A stretch of 64,000 nucleotides of DNA from Castanea sativa (taxonomy: Eukaryota; Streptophyta; Magnoliopsida; Fagales; Fagaceae), in contig NC_134017.1 in assembly GCF_040712315.1 (NCBI RefSeq), positions 5,734,001 through 5,798,000 on the forward strand, read 5' to 3'. The translations under genes were made by a program, and so were the position numbers. This document shows positions 34,536-46,500 of the stretch, in pieces (position 1 is the first letter of the stretch; every line of letters starts with the position of its first letter). The notes under the pieces are model-generated. The model saw only the letters and a list, made by a program, of their open reading frames with translations. It ran no database searches and was not told the origin of the DNA.

Positions 34536-36009
34536 CTACTATTTAAGGAGCTTCCCCTGTTTGAATTCCACTTACAAGTTTTCAACTAACGAGGATAAAT
34601 ATGTAAATTAAAACTCCTACACTTTAAAACCCACAAACTCATGTAGGTTTTGCAGTTTCTATCTCACTTTCTATCTCTCATTCTTCTTCAGATTGAAGAT
34701 ATTTAGTTTAGCTCTACATCCTCCTTTCTTTTTCTTCGATTAAAGACATTTATTGTCAGAGGCTCCAAAAATTTTCAGGTTCTATCTTTCGCAAGTTTCT
34801 CTTTGTTTTCTTTTCTTTGGTTTATAAATGACTTTCTTTGAGTTCTACTTCTTCTTCTTTTTTTTTTTCTTTTTTTTTTATATGTATCACGATAACTCTA
34901 TTTTTTTTCCTTTTTTTTTAAATGTAATTTTGAAAATTCGATTAATGATCAAAATATAAATGATCAATTACTTATGGACAAGGGTCTTTTTTAAGGGGGG
35001 AGGAATGAGATGTACATGTATTTGGAATTGTGGGTCCACTAGACTAATTGTTGGAGTTTTAGTTTTCATGGAGCAATATTTTGATCAGGTTAAAGACATT
35101 TTTGTTGAACCAAAAGTTGTACCACCTCGACTTTTCTCATCCAAGAAGCTATCTAGCGTGTGAGAAGCAACTCGGAAAGATCAAACAATAAATTTTAGAT
35201 TAAGCCCTTGAGGACAAAGGCTGATTTCAATGGCGAAGGAATGTTACGTATGTTAATTTGTTAGGAAATAATATTAATGTTTATTTATTAGTTGTTTCAT
35301 GTTTATTGAGAATTATCATGTTTATAGGTATTTGTTAAGATAGGGATTTGTGCGAGTAGGAAGTTGTTAGTATTTGATTTGTATTTGGATTGTGTTATTA
35401 GTGTTAGTGGTGTCTTAGTTTTAGGAGTACAGCCATTGTGGCCATAAGTTTAGGAGGAGATGTGCTCCATTGCTTTAGGTCTTTAACGTTACTTTACTTT
35501 ACCTGAATTTATCTATCAATATCTTATCTATACTATTATTTAAGGGGCTTCTCCTATTTGGATTCCTCATTTTTTAGTTCAAAAATGCCCCTACAGCCCT
35601 ATGTTTAAGTAGAGACAAAATTAAAGGACAATCTGGTAAAAATACATGTCTAACTTGCACTAAAATATTGCCTACAATATAGGAACACTCTTCCACTAAC
35701 CCACTTCTTCAAAGTAACTATACGTTTATTTTATTTTTTTTAAATAGAAAAATAAGTTAAACAACCCATCCTATGTTTAAGTAGACTAAAGGACAATCTG
35801 GTAAAAATGCAACTCTAACTCCCACTAAAACATTACCTAAAAAATATGACCACTCTCCCATTAATTTTTAAATTGATTTATTCACTTATAAATTAAAATT
35901 TTAAAATTAAAATTATATATATAAAATAATTATATACAGTTTTTTTATAAAAAAAATAGGACCACTAAAAAAAAGCCTCATCGCACGCGCGAAGCGCGTG
36001 TGATGAGGC

Positions 36010-36012
<3 letters not shown>
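34536..36012 (+). mobile_element. Helitron-like insertion(s) with a 3' hairpin
   Basis: 35527-36012 starts A|TCTATACTATTATTTAAGG and ends with a strong hairpin: GCCTCATCGCACGCGC, loop GAA, GCGCGTGTGATGAGGC (35974-36008). The stem is 16 bp with one mismatch, followed by CTAT|T. Helitrons usually end CTRR|T, so the last base is off. A second 5'-like end, TACTACTATTTAAGGAGC, occurs at 34536. The DNA between (34560-35526) includes possible gypsy remnants (frame EQYFDQVKDIFVEPK at 35070-35115, then a TGTTACG LTR-like start near 35252). The insertion target is an AT repeat. Confidence 0.65.

Positions 36013-36067
<55 letters not shown>
36013..36067. repeat. (TA)n microsatellite
   Basis: Uninterrupted TA repeat directly after the Helitron 3' end; the same AT tract type occurs at the equivalent place in the other block copy (33851-33875). 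Confidence 0.95.
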
Positions 36068-36069
<2 letters not shown>

Positions 36070-36802
36070 TATGCTGCCACTAACAAAACTTAGGATACAT
36101 ATAATCATTTAGGGTCAAATGCACTGCCTAGACCATCTTCTATAGTTCTACACGTGTTCTTTTTTCTTTTCTTTTTTCCTGCCAATGCCGCCTCTAGTTT
36201 TCTTTTGACATGAGGACAAATCACACAAACCAAGCTCTGCCATAAGCTTTTATTGAAACACTATTCTTCCTCTACCAAGTCAATAACAAATAATAATATA
36301 TTAGAAAGAAGTTGGTGTTCCTTCCTTTCGTCAAGCGTTTTTTTTTCTCAATCAATCCGATACAGTTTCTTTAAGAAAATTATGATGAACAGACCCATGC
36401 GGCCATGGCTAAAGAAAGTCTCACTGTTGGGCAAAATACTCACATAAGAAAATATTCTAATACCACATAAAGTCTAAATTTTACAAAAGAATAAGATTTC
36501 TTAAGCTCTTACATCAAGAGTGTAGTCAATCCTTCTCTACTTCAGTCATTTGAGTAGTCTCCTCTCTCAAAATATCTCTCAATATACGTTGACTTAATAT
36601 GCTTATATATATAGCTAGGGTTTCAACCTTATTTTCTAAAAAATCCCTTATAATTATAAATTACAAAATTGACCCCACAAAAGATTTACTTAAATACCCT
36701 TCCTTTTAATCTTTTTTTTTCCAGGTATTACAGGTAGCGATTGAGCTACAAGAACCTTAGCAGACCTATTCTTATTATAGATCACATAAGATTGACAATA
36801 TC

Positions 36803-37302
36803 TTAAGATGACGTTATCTTAGAAATTATAACAAAATAAATATCAATTAGCTTCACTATTTTCGAGGTGTAATTTGATTTTGGTGATTCACGTTTTGGGA
36901 GGCTCTCATATTCATCATTACATTCTGTAATTTTTTGTTGTGCATTCGTAAGCATAGTTGCCTCTTCCGCATAGGATTGTGTACCTATAGCGTTTCTTGC
37001 AAGAAGCATTTTCTCATGTACCACCCCTATATCGGTTTGGCAATTCGAAATTCGAGTCCTATCCAGTGGGTTTGTGAGTTGTATAAGAAGATTTCTGATT
37101 TCACCATGGGCATCGAAAATGAGTCCTAGCCTGTAATACTCTCTAGGTCTGAAAGTAAAGCTGACACGCAAAAATCATAGTCCATGGACTTTTTGCAAAC
37201 GCTTTCAATAAGGGCTCGATCTGCATTAGAAACAATGTATAAAAGAGAGGTGACTAGTAGTGGGATTATCAAGATTGACAGGCAACTAATTGGAGATGCC
37301 AT
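36803..37302 (-). pseudogene. Invertase/pectin methylesterase inhibitor-like gene (frameshifted)
   Basis: ATG at 37302 (minus) opens a signal peptide, MASPISCLSILIIPLLVTSL and on to NADRA. It is followed by the PMEI helical hairpin with VCKKSMDYDFCVSAL (the first cysteine pair, at about residues 37 and 46). After DLES the frame runs to a stop. A neighbouring frame takes over near 37140 (YYRLGLIFDAHGEIRNLL) and holds the second cysteine pair, SNCQTDIG and ITECNDEYES. It ends at 36803. The total length of about 166 residues is right for the family, whose secreted members block pectin methylesterases or invertases in the cell wall. One indel makes it a likely pseudogene; a sequencing error is the alternative. 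A Tekay-family LTR adjoins its 3' side and a Helitron end its promoter. Confidence 0.82.
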
Positions 37303-37360
37303 TTTTTTTTAAAGTTCTTTGTCATGAATGATATTGTTGATTCATGTATCTTTTGGCTTC

Positions 37361-37369
37361 TTATTTATA
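37361..37369 (-). promoter_or_regulatory. Candidate TATA box of the PMEI-like gene
   Basis: TATAAATAA (minus strand) lies about 60 bases before the ATG and only one base from the Helitron terminus at 37371. Confidence 0.5.
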
Positions 37370-37370
37370 A

Positions 37371-40300
37371 CTAGCATTTAACCTGCGCAATGTGCGGGGT
37401 CATTTTACTTATTAGAAGACAATAAAATGCACTAAAATTCTTATGGGGCATGTATAATTTAACTGATTGTTAAAATAAACCAACGTTAAACTGTTAAACT
37501 TTAATTATGGAAACAATATTTTATAACAATTATAAAAAAGCTGTATAGAACAACCTAACATAAAAATTATATACATAAAAAATCAATAGACATATACAAA
37601 TGTTATAATGAATTATAGAATCAATTTAAAATGTAAGATAAATATATATGGTACAAATAGATAAATATAAGGTTTGTCAAGCAAGATGAGGTTTGGGAAG
37701 AAAAAAAAAAAGTCTATCTACATCTTGTGATAACAACAAAGACACAGCAAGTATTAGGGTAATTTCTATCATAGATAAGGGTAATTTCTATCTTCACCTT
37801 CTGATCATGATGAAAATGCAACCACCAAGAACCTATTATGATATTGCACATCAACCTATTATGATGTAGCACATCAAGGGAAATAATTAATAAATCAACT
37901 AAAGAATAAAACATACATACAGACACATAAACAAAACATAACTCTCACAGCAAACCCTTAGGCAATGTGTTTTAACTTCCTTAAACAATGTGGCTCAAGC
38001 CACAACAAACCCTTATATGTAAATTAATGGGGGTAAAACCCAAAGACTTGACACTTCACAGCAAAGATTGAAAAATTATAAAAATGGAAAATAATTTGAA
38101 TTGAAATTAAGTCAAATCATTTTTTTCATAGCAAATTTAGTAAAGAAAATTGAGTATAGCACATACACAGCACTGAAAGAGTGAAAAGTAAAAATGGAGA
38201 TAAAGGGAAATATACATTAAGTTTGAATTATAACACATCCTAGTAAAGAAAATTGTCAACAAAAGAAAAAAAAAAAACCTTCAAATGATCGAAGTTCAAT
38301 CAAACAAAACTTTCAATTTATGTAAGCAGAAAAGGTGACATGGTAAGTTCACTTTTTCCCTTAACATAAAAACAAAACAATTAATTATGAAATTCAAAGG
38401 TTACTCCAAAAGAATAATGCCTTAAGCCTTGTCCTTGGACTTGCTCATAATACAACAATACATATAATTAATAGAAATAAAGAAATGCACTTGCTCAAAA
38501 ATAATAATTAATTAAAATAAAAAAGAAGTTCTACTTATTAAAATCTTTCAAATACTTTATTCCTTGCGTAATGACATCCTGCTTCATCTCTAAATCTTGT
38601 AGGTCCAAAGTTGTTAACAACCATGCCCTTGAACATTGCGTTTAATCTCATAATTTCTTCATCAGCTAAACATAAATTAAATATCATTAGCCAATGTAAA
38701 AAATATTCCTAAACCTAGAAAAGCTTACACAACTCAAGTTCAATCTTGACCAAGGAAAATCCAATAAATAAGAAAAACAAAGTAAAAATAAACATGACAT
38801 GATAAAAATTCTAAGATAGCTTGGCTATATTTATACACACAAAAGTTAATGGCCACACACCCACATAAGTCAATTTTTTTTTATACATGTGTGTGCACCA
38901 ACATGTAATTGTTGAAACAATCGGCCACCATAAACCAAAGTGTAAAATCATCTTCACGTTTGCAAGAACCTTTTCTATCATCTATATTTAACTAAAGAGA
39001 ATAATCACATAATATTCATAAAATTTTAAAATAAATATAGTAAGAAGCACAAAGTTTGACTACAAACTCGCTTATAACCAAGTCTACAACTCCCACTAAA
39101 AAAATTAACATATTTACATATTTTGAAAATTGAACTGTTGGATTGCATATTCTTTATGTTTTTAACACGCGTGTCAAATTTCATACCAATTAGATTTACT
39201 ATTCAATATGAAAAGAAAACTGTAAAATAAGAAAAAATGACCCTTGAATAGCTAAATCAGGTTGTTGCATAATACCACATCTTTCCAAAGTACTATGAAA
39301 TCATAGGATGGTACTTTGGCGATACTTAGTGTGAAAGTATTCAAGTTCTCTAAGTGCTACATAAAATCACAATGTCGGTCAAAATTATTCGACACGCTTA
39401 GAAAGAATTTAGTACCAATTCAAATTGATAATTCAGCATTTATAAATTGGAAAGTAAAGATGATCAATATTAAATTTGGATAACCCATTTTTCCTAAAAA
39501 ATGTTCATATCCTAACACTAATTGATCAAAAAAATATCTATATTAGAATTAATTTGCAAAGGAATAATCACCAAATTCAAATATAATAAATGCAAAAATT
39601 AAAATAATTCAAAGACCTACATCATGTAAGTTAGAGAAAATTGTAAGGTGCAATGAGTACAAAAGAAATTTATAATTCTGTCAATGTGAATTAGCTACAT
39701 TTAAAATTACCTGATTTTTTTTTTCTAACCTTCTCACACTTCCAAAAATCTTCTTAAGTACCTCTTTGTTTGATTTTTGAATGCCCTTACAAACACAAAG
39801 TGTCATTGAGCAGCATTTAGAAATTCACCCAGTGAAAGATTGTTAAAATTTTGTACTTTGAAAAATTAAATTGAAATCTTATAAACATGAGAATGTACTT
39901 AGTGACTCTAGTGGAAAACACTTGAACAACATGGCTAACCTTCCAAGATAGCAAAATATTATAACAAATTAATATGCATCAAACATGATAAGAGCAAGAA
40001 ACTAAATGCATATGAATGGATAAATAAGAAACGATAACGTGTTAAAATTTAAAACAACAATTCCATAGCGAAAGAGTAAAGGGTTCTTCAAATTGTTCAT
40101 ATTGTTAAAAGGAAACAACAATTTCTGAAAATTTTATTGATTCTATTCTTTTAAAAAACAGGTGGAGCACATCACTAAACAAATATTTGAAATAAATAAA
40201 TATTGGGACTTGAAGCTCAAATATTTGACATCTAAAAATATTTGTCACGGTCTGTATTTCTCTGCAGCTGTTGGTCTACATTTTCTACAATCTGCATACT

Positions 40301-40661
40301 TGTTGCTCTGAATTTCTCTGCGCGTACCTATTGGTTTGTACTTCTCTACTGTATTGAGCTTCTTGTTCTTTCTGTTTTCAGCTTCTTGTTTCCTCTGTAT
40401 TTGGATTTCAGGGCTGTCTTATATGTATTTGTTTTCATCTATTATCAACAAATAGGAACGAAAATCCAATTCAAATGCAAAGTTTGCAATCTTAGCCCTA
40501 TTGATCAAATATGGCCTACCTCATTCTACATTACAAAGTGTGTGTATACCAATGAAATACAATTTAAAAATAAAATTGACACAATCATTGTGATATGTGA
40601 ACTATATGGGGAACAAATCTAATATAGAGAAGTATATATGGGAAAAACTTGATAACAATGC
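37371..40661 (-). mobile_element. Helitron 3' end and AT-rich body
   Basis: On the minus strand the sequence ends CCGCACATTGCGCAGG, a short spacer, then ATGCTAG|T. This is a hairpin followed by CTAG at an A|T target, the standard Helitron 3' terminus (CTAG at 37371-37374). The body runs to higher coordinates without RepHel coding sequence that I can see, so it is non-autonomous. Its 5' end is not found; the Reina element at 40662 lies within the same AT-rich DNA, which continues after 47359. Confidence 0.6.
38540..38665 (-). pseudogene. Exon-like coding fragment, unknown gene
   Basis: On the minus strand an acceptor-like TTTAG ends at 38666. It is followed by an open phase-2 frame reading DEEIMRLNAMFKGMVVNNFG and then PTRFRDEAGCHYARNKVF, closing at TAA near 38540. 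I do not recognise the parent gene. Its position in Helitron-like DNA suggests a captured exon. Confidence 0.4.
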
Positions 40662-41022
40662 TGGTGCGGACACAAGATACAGGCCCCCAATTATACACAT
40701 GCATGGGAGGAAGAGCAAAAAGAAGACGGCCCAACCTGTGGCCTTATGGATGGAGCCTATTAGTTATTAGGCTTGAGATTAAGCAAGCCCGAGCATTTAA
40801 TAATTAGGGTTTCTTTATGCATTTTGTTGTTAGCTATTTAAACACTTTTTCTGATTATTGTAAGACAGCTTTTGAGAACTATTAAAAACGTGTGATTTCT
40901 TTTATGCTGGTGCCGACTCCAGTTTTCTTGGTGCTGACTCCAAGCAACCTTTAGATGCTGACTCCTAGGGTTTATCTTATTATTTTTCTTTTCTATTAGA
41001 ATATTGTGGTTGTCCTACATCA
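40662..41022 (+). repeat. 5' LTR of the Reina element
   Basis: It begins TGGTGCGGACAC and ends CTACATCA. TATTTAAACAC near 40847 may be its promoter box. GCTGACTCC-type words (GGTGCCGACTCC, GGTGCTGACTCC, GATGCTGACTCC) recur three times near its end. Confidence 0.9.
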
Positions 41023-42339
41023 GTTTTGGTATCAGAGTAGACTTCCAGTCCATACATCACCACCGTAGCCAACCACTTCAAAGCAAAATCATCAAAAAGC
41101 ACTACAACCATGACCGTAACTTTCAAGTTCTTGCCCCATGAGATATTGAACAAGCCCAAACTAGCCCCTTCAATCTGTATCTACCCCCAAGCCCCACATG
41201 AGTTTCTCACCCCTAAGCTAACAGAGCAGCCAGCGATGCCTCCCAAGTCGATGGCCACCATCCGTCCCCGCCTCTGATCACAGAACCCACAGCCCACAAA
41301 CCGCAAAAAAAAAAAAAAAAGGGTAACCCACGGCAAAACTAAGCAAGTAACCCACTGTCATAACCCATTAGAAACCCACCGTGGAGCCCACCAGCCACCA
41401 GCCGCCGAAACCCACAAGTCAGCACTCAGCCACCGCAGATGCATCAGTCACCCACCGCTGACACCATCATCACCCTCACCACCGCCGCTAAAGACGTTGA
41501 ACCACCGCTAAAGCTGAGATCGAGATAGGTAGCCACTAGTCTCCCTGCTTCGCGCTGCCGCTGTCTTTCCCGCCATCACGCTGCCACCAACCATCGATCC
41601 TTAGCGCTAGTCAGAGTCCATTGCAGAGCCAACCTTTTTTTCCTTTTCTCCTTTTGTTAGCTTTGAGTTCTGTGGTACCTTTAAGTTCTCGTGTGACTTG
41701 TATTTTGTTATTTCTAATTTAAAAAAACAAAAACAAAAAGAAGATATTATTGTTACTGTGACAGCCCAATTGCATGTAGTGGGCTTGAGTTGTTATGCAC
41801 AGGTCCACTCCAGATCCACTCACTTGAGGAGCCAGGCCCGTGACTATCTAGATCAATAAGTTGGCCACTGACTAGGGTACAATTCTTACTCTATTTTTTT
41901 TGGTGGATTCAATTTTGTCTCATTAAAAAATATTATCTTTATATTTTTTATGTGCATATCCCACCATACTCTATTGGCCTACCCATTTTGTACTCAAATT
42001 AGCTGTTTTATTATTTGTGTTTTCTTACAATACCCACTCTAAAATTCTAAAAAAAAAAAAAAAAACAAAAAGGACATAACCCAATTTCTTTGAAATATCT
42101 GATTCTCATTATTAATTATGGAGCTTATTGGAATTTGACTTTTATTTGGGCTATCTCTTAATATTGTGAACACTGTCACTATTTGACTGCAATTCATTCC
42201 TTTGATTCATCGATCAAGTCTCTACATGCACTCTTGCTTGACCTTTAATTTTACATAGAGAATTGATTACTTGAATTTTTGGGAATCTCACTTACATTCA
42301 TAAATATTGTGTTGCATGCATCTACATAGTGGTCGCATC
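41023..42339 (+). other. Reina leader between primer site and gag
   Basis: The leader is about 1.3 kb. Its first half (41050-41620) is C-rich with CCACCG words; the second half is AT-rich. No clear ORF. Confidence 0.55.
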
Positions 42340-43560
42340 ATGTCAAACCTTGAACATCAATCCACCTCCGAATCTAGGCCGTCTTTAGAGCAAACCATAG
42401 GAGACCCAGCAAAAAGTGTCCATGATTTGCTGGATAGGGTAGGGCGAATTGAAGCATCTCAAAGAGAGACCATTAACCATGAAGGAGATAACATGCTTAG
42501 GAAAAATAACCATGGTCACTTTAATAGGGATCCAAACTTTGAACATGATCACTATAATCACTATGGCCCTAGGGATTATGATGATAGGATGTCTAAGGAG
42601 AAGATAGAAGCACCAACCTTTGATGGCTGCCTAGACCCATGGGTTTTCACTGATTGGTTACGTCAAATGGAGAAATTCTTTGACTATTACCATTGGGCTG
42701 AGAATAGGAAAGTGAGGTATGCCAGGATGAAGTTAATTGGGAGAGCTGATCTTTTCTGGGAGGACCTTGAGGAAACCCTTAGGCGACGACGTGAGCCCTC
42801 CATTATTGATTGGATTGAGATGAAGGATGCACTCTCGAGGAATTATCTTTCTCCAACTTGTAGGAGCTCCCTCCTTGAGGAATGAGATCGCCTAAAACAA
42901 GGCACTGCTCCTGTGACTGAATACATAGAAAAATTCAAGAAATTCAAGAGGTGAATTCGAATAGTTGAGGAAGAGGTTGCCACACTCAATAGGTTCAAGA
43001 AAGGCGTAAATGCTAATCTACTAGGCGAGATTATCACCCGAGGGGTCACTACCTTAGGAGAAGCCTATGACCTTGCCAAGAATAGTGAGTTAGCATCCAA
43101 ATCTATCTTTTGGCGACGTTTTGAGCTCCGGAGTGTTCCTACCAACCCTTTACCTTTTGCTAGCAAACCTAAACTTTCCTTACCCCCTAAGGTCAACCCC
43201 AATAGCATCCTGATAGAAAAGGAGGACAAGGGAAAAGGTGTGATTAATGAGCCCTTAAGATTAGGCTCTCGCCTCCAATGCTTCAAATGCAATGGGATTG
43301 GGCATGTCGCAGCTAGATGTCCCTCTAGGACCCTTGTCATTCAAGAGGATGATGAAAAGGTAGAAAATGTTGAAGAGCTAGTGTATGATCCAAATGCTGA
43401 AGAAGTCCAAGATGTTGAGGCCAGATGGGAAGATGATCCCAGCTACCTCGCGTGCATTAGAGCCATCTCTCCCCAGGTTGATGATTCCAAGGTTGTTTTT
43501 GGTGTCCCTAGAGTGAATGTGGTAAGGTGTGCTTTGACAAAACAAAGAGACACTGATGAT
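42340..43560 (+). pseudogene. gag of the Reina element
   Basis: From ATG 42340 (MSNLEHQSTSESRPS) the frame covers a gag capsid domain (EAPTFDGCLDPWVFTDWL, then YARMKLIGRADLFW) and a CCHC knuckle, CFKCNGIGHVAARC, near 43279-43320. TGA at 42883 and 42952 interrupt it. The domain would coat the element's RNA. Confidence 0.86.
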
Positions 43561-46500
43561 TGACGAAGAAGTGCCATCTTCCAGACATACACTAAGTGTG
43601 GAGACAAAACTTGCAAGGTTATTATAGATAGTGGAAGTTGCATTAATGCGGTGTCCTCTAACGTTGTTTCTCGCCTAGGCTTGAAATTGATCCCACACCC
43701 TAACCCATGTAAAGTTTCTTGGATGGATACTTCCTCCATAGCCATAAAAGAAAGATGTGCTGTCCTACTTCAATTCCTCACCTACAAGGCGGAAATATGG
43801 TGTGACATAATTCCCATGGATGTAGGGCATATTACCTTAGGTAGACCTTGGCTTTATGATTTGGATGTCACCATTCATGAGTAATCCAATTCTTGCTCAT
43901 TTATGTTTGAAGGCAAGAAGATTGTGCTTAATCCTTTGAAACCCAAGCCAATCGACATGAGCAAGAAGCCAGAAGCACCAAAGGCGAAAGGTTAAAACAT
44001 CATAAGTCCAAAGGCATTTGAGAGGGTAGAAATTCAAGAATCCATTGTGTTTGTCTTAGTTGCTAGGGAACTTTATGGAGAGATCTGTAAGGAGCAACCT
44101 GAAGAAGTGAGGTCCGTGCTCTAGGAATTTAAGGACGTTTTTCTTGAGGAACTCCCCAATCATTTACCACCCATGCGTGATATCCAACACGCCATAGATT
44201 TTGTGCTCGGAGCAACCCTACCTAACTTGCCTCACTATAGGATGAGCCCTGCAGAACATGCCGAGTTGTAAAGGCAAGTAGAAGAACTACTTAGGAAGGG
44301 TTTTGTTCGTGAGAGCATGAGCCCATATGCAGTCCCTGCACTCTTAACTCCAAAGAAAGATGGGACTTGGAGGATGTGTGTTGATAGTCGTGCCATCAAC
44401 AAGATCACTATGAAGTATTGTTTTCCTATCCCTCGGTTGGATGACATGTTGGATATGATGGCTGGAGCAACGATCTTCTCCAAGATAAAGTGGCTTCATC
44501 AAATTAGGGTTCGTCCAGGTGATGAGTGGAAAACTGCCTTCAAGACGAAAGATGTTTTATATGAGTGGATGGTTATGCCTTTTGGATTGTCCAATGCTCC
44601 TAGTACCTTTATAAGAGTGATGGCTCAACTGCTCAAGCCTTTTATGGGGAATTTCTTGGTTGTGTACTTTGATGACATCCTTATGTATAGTAAGTCTAGG
44701 GAGCAACACTTAGACCACCTAACTCAAGTTTGTACAACCCTTAGGAAGGAGAGTTTATATGGTAACCTCAAGAAGTGCTCTTTCTTTACCGATAAAGTTG
44801 TCTTCCTAGGTTTCATAGTGTCATTTGAAGGAGTTTCTACCGACCCCTAGAAGGTTCAAGCGATTATGGATTGGCCCGAGCCCAAAAATATACATGAGAT
44901 TCAAAGCTTTCATGGGCTCGCTTCCTTTTATCGCCAATTAATCAAAGGGTTTAGTACCATTATGTCCCCCATCACTGATTACATGAAACATGGGAAGTTT
45001 ATGTGGACAAAAGCTGCTACTAAGGCCTTCGACGAGGTGAAACGAAAGATGACTGAGGCACCTGTCATGCGTCTCCTTGATTTCACCAAGCCTTTTGAAG
45101 TGGAATGTGATGCCTCAGGTATTGGCATAGGGGGAGTACTTAGTCAAGAGCGCCACCCAAATGCCTATTTTAGTGAGAAGTTGAATGATGCTAAGGAAAA
45201 GTACTCCACATATGACAAAGAATTTTATGCCATTGTGTGAGCTCTTTGGCATTGGCGCCATTAACTGTTGTCTCGAGAGTTTATTATCTACTCTGATCAT
45301 GAAGCTTTACGCTATCTCAATTCCCAAAAGAAGCTGAATTTTAGGCACGGTAGTTGGGTTGAATTTCTGTAACGCTACTACTCTATGGTGAAACATACTG
45401 CGGGAGTTAAGAATAAGGCTGTTGATGCACTGAGTCGAAGAGTGTCTTTGCTATTAGTCTTAAGTGTTAAGGTTACTGGGTTTGAACGACTCAAGGATGA
45501 CTATCCGTCATGCCTAGATTTTGGGGAGCTCTACACTAGCCTAAGTAATGCCTCACAGCCAGTCTTGGATGAGTATACCCTTCAAGATGGTTACTTGTTC
45601 AAAGCCAACAAGTTGTGTATCCCTCGGTCATCAGAGAGAGATTTCCTAGTTTGGGAGATACATGCAGGAGGCCTTGCAGGTCATTTTGGCCGAGACAAGA
45701 CAATTGAGGAAGTGGAATGTCAATTCTATTGGCCTGGTCTTAAGAGGGGCGTTGCCAAGATAGTTGATCAGTGTTGTACATGTCAACTAGCCAAACATCA
45801 CAAGCAAAACACTGGCCTGTACACGCCTTTACCTGTGCCAGATCACCCGTGGCAGGATGTGAGTATGGACTTCGTGCTAGGTTTGCCTCGCACCTTTAGG
45901 AAGCATGATTCTATCCTAGTAGTTGTTGATCGCTTCTCTAAGATGGCTCATTTCCTACCATGTTCTAAGACTTCTGATGCTTCTAAGATTGCAAAGCTCT
46001 ACTTTGATGTGATTGTTAAGTTTTATGGTCTTCCCAAAACCATAGTGTCTGATAGGGATGTTCGCTCTATGAGTTATTTTTGGAAGACCTTGTGGCACTT
46101 AGTAGGCACCAAATTGAAATTTTCCACGGCATTTCATCCTCAAACTGAGGTGGTTAATCATAGTCTAGGGAACCTCCTTCAGTGTTTAGTGGGTGAAGCC
46201 AATCGGAATTGGGATTCAATTCTTCCTATAGCCCAACTTTCATATAATAGCTCTGTCAATAGGTCTATAGGTGTTAGTCCTTTTGAGGTTGTGCATGGAT
46301 ATACACCTAGGAAGCCCTTAGATCTTTTGCCCATGTCCCCACATGTTAGGATTTTTGAATCTGCTGAGGCATTTGCACGACATGTTCATGATTTGCATAC
46401 TAAGATTCACAAAAAATTCAGGTAAGTAATTCTCAATATAAAATTCATGCTGATATTCATCGACGTCATGCAGAGTTTCAGGTAGGGGATTATGTCATGA

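Larger units (their letters stand above)
33876..36532. repeat. 461-bp direct repeat pair in the solo LTR
   Basis: 33876-34336 and 36072-36532 both run from TGCTGCCACTAACAAAAC to GAGTGTAGTCAATCC and have the same length. They differ by scattered substitutions, for example in the poly-T near 33961 and 36160. Confidence 0.9.
33395..36732 (-). mobile_element. Tekay-family solo LTR, minus strand, duplicated and interrupted
   Basis: On the minus strand it starts TGTAATACCTGG at 36732, like the LTRs at 1662 and 7652. It continues with GGGTATTTAAGTAAAT and AGAAAATAAGGTTGAAACCCTAG. The far part (33400-33660) matches the reverse of 8590-8865. Inside, a 461-bp block occurs twice (33876-34336 and 36072-36532) and a ~200-bp block also twice (33667-33870 and 34337-34534). 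Helitron-like DNA lies between copies. No gag-pol adjoins, so this is a solo LTR. Its 3' end is missing at the join with the Tat LTR. Confidence 0.82.

Noticed and set aside
34960..35163. 67-codon frame as a host gene
   Set aside because: The EQYFDQVKDIFVEPK stretch resembles a gypsy pol linker and an LTR-like start follows; treated as a weak retroelement remnant.
40242..40622. 126-codon plus-strand open frame with hydrophobic start
   Set aside because: AT-rich Helitron-like DNA; no domain, no plausible ATG start at its first codon, and no splice context. Kept only as unassigned.
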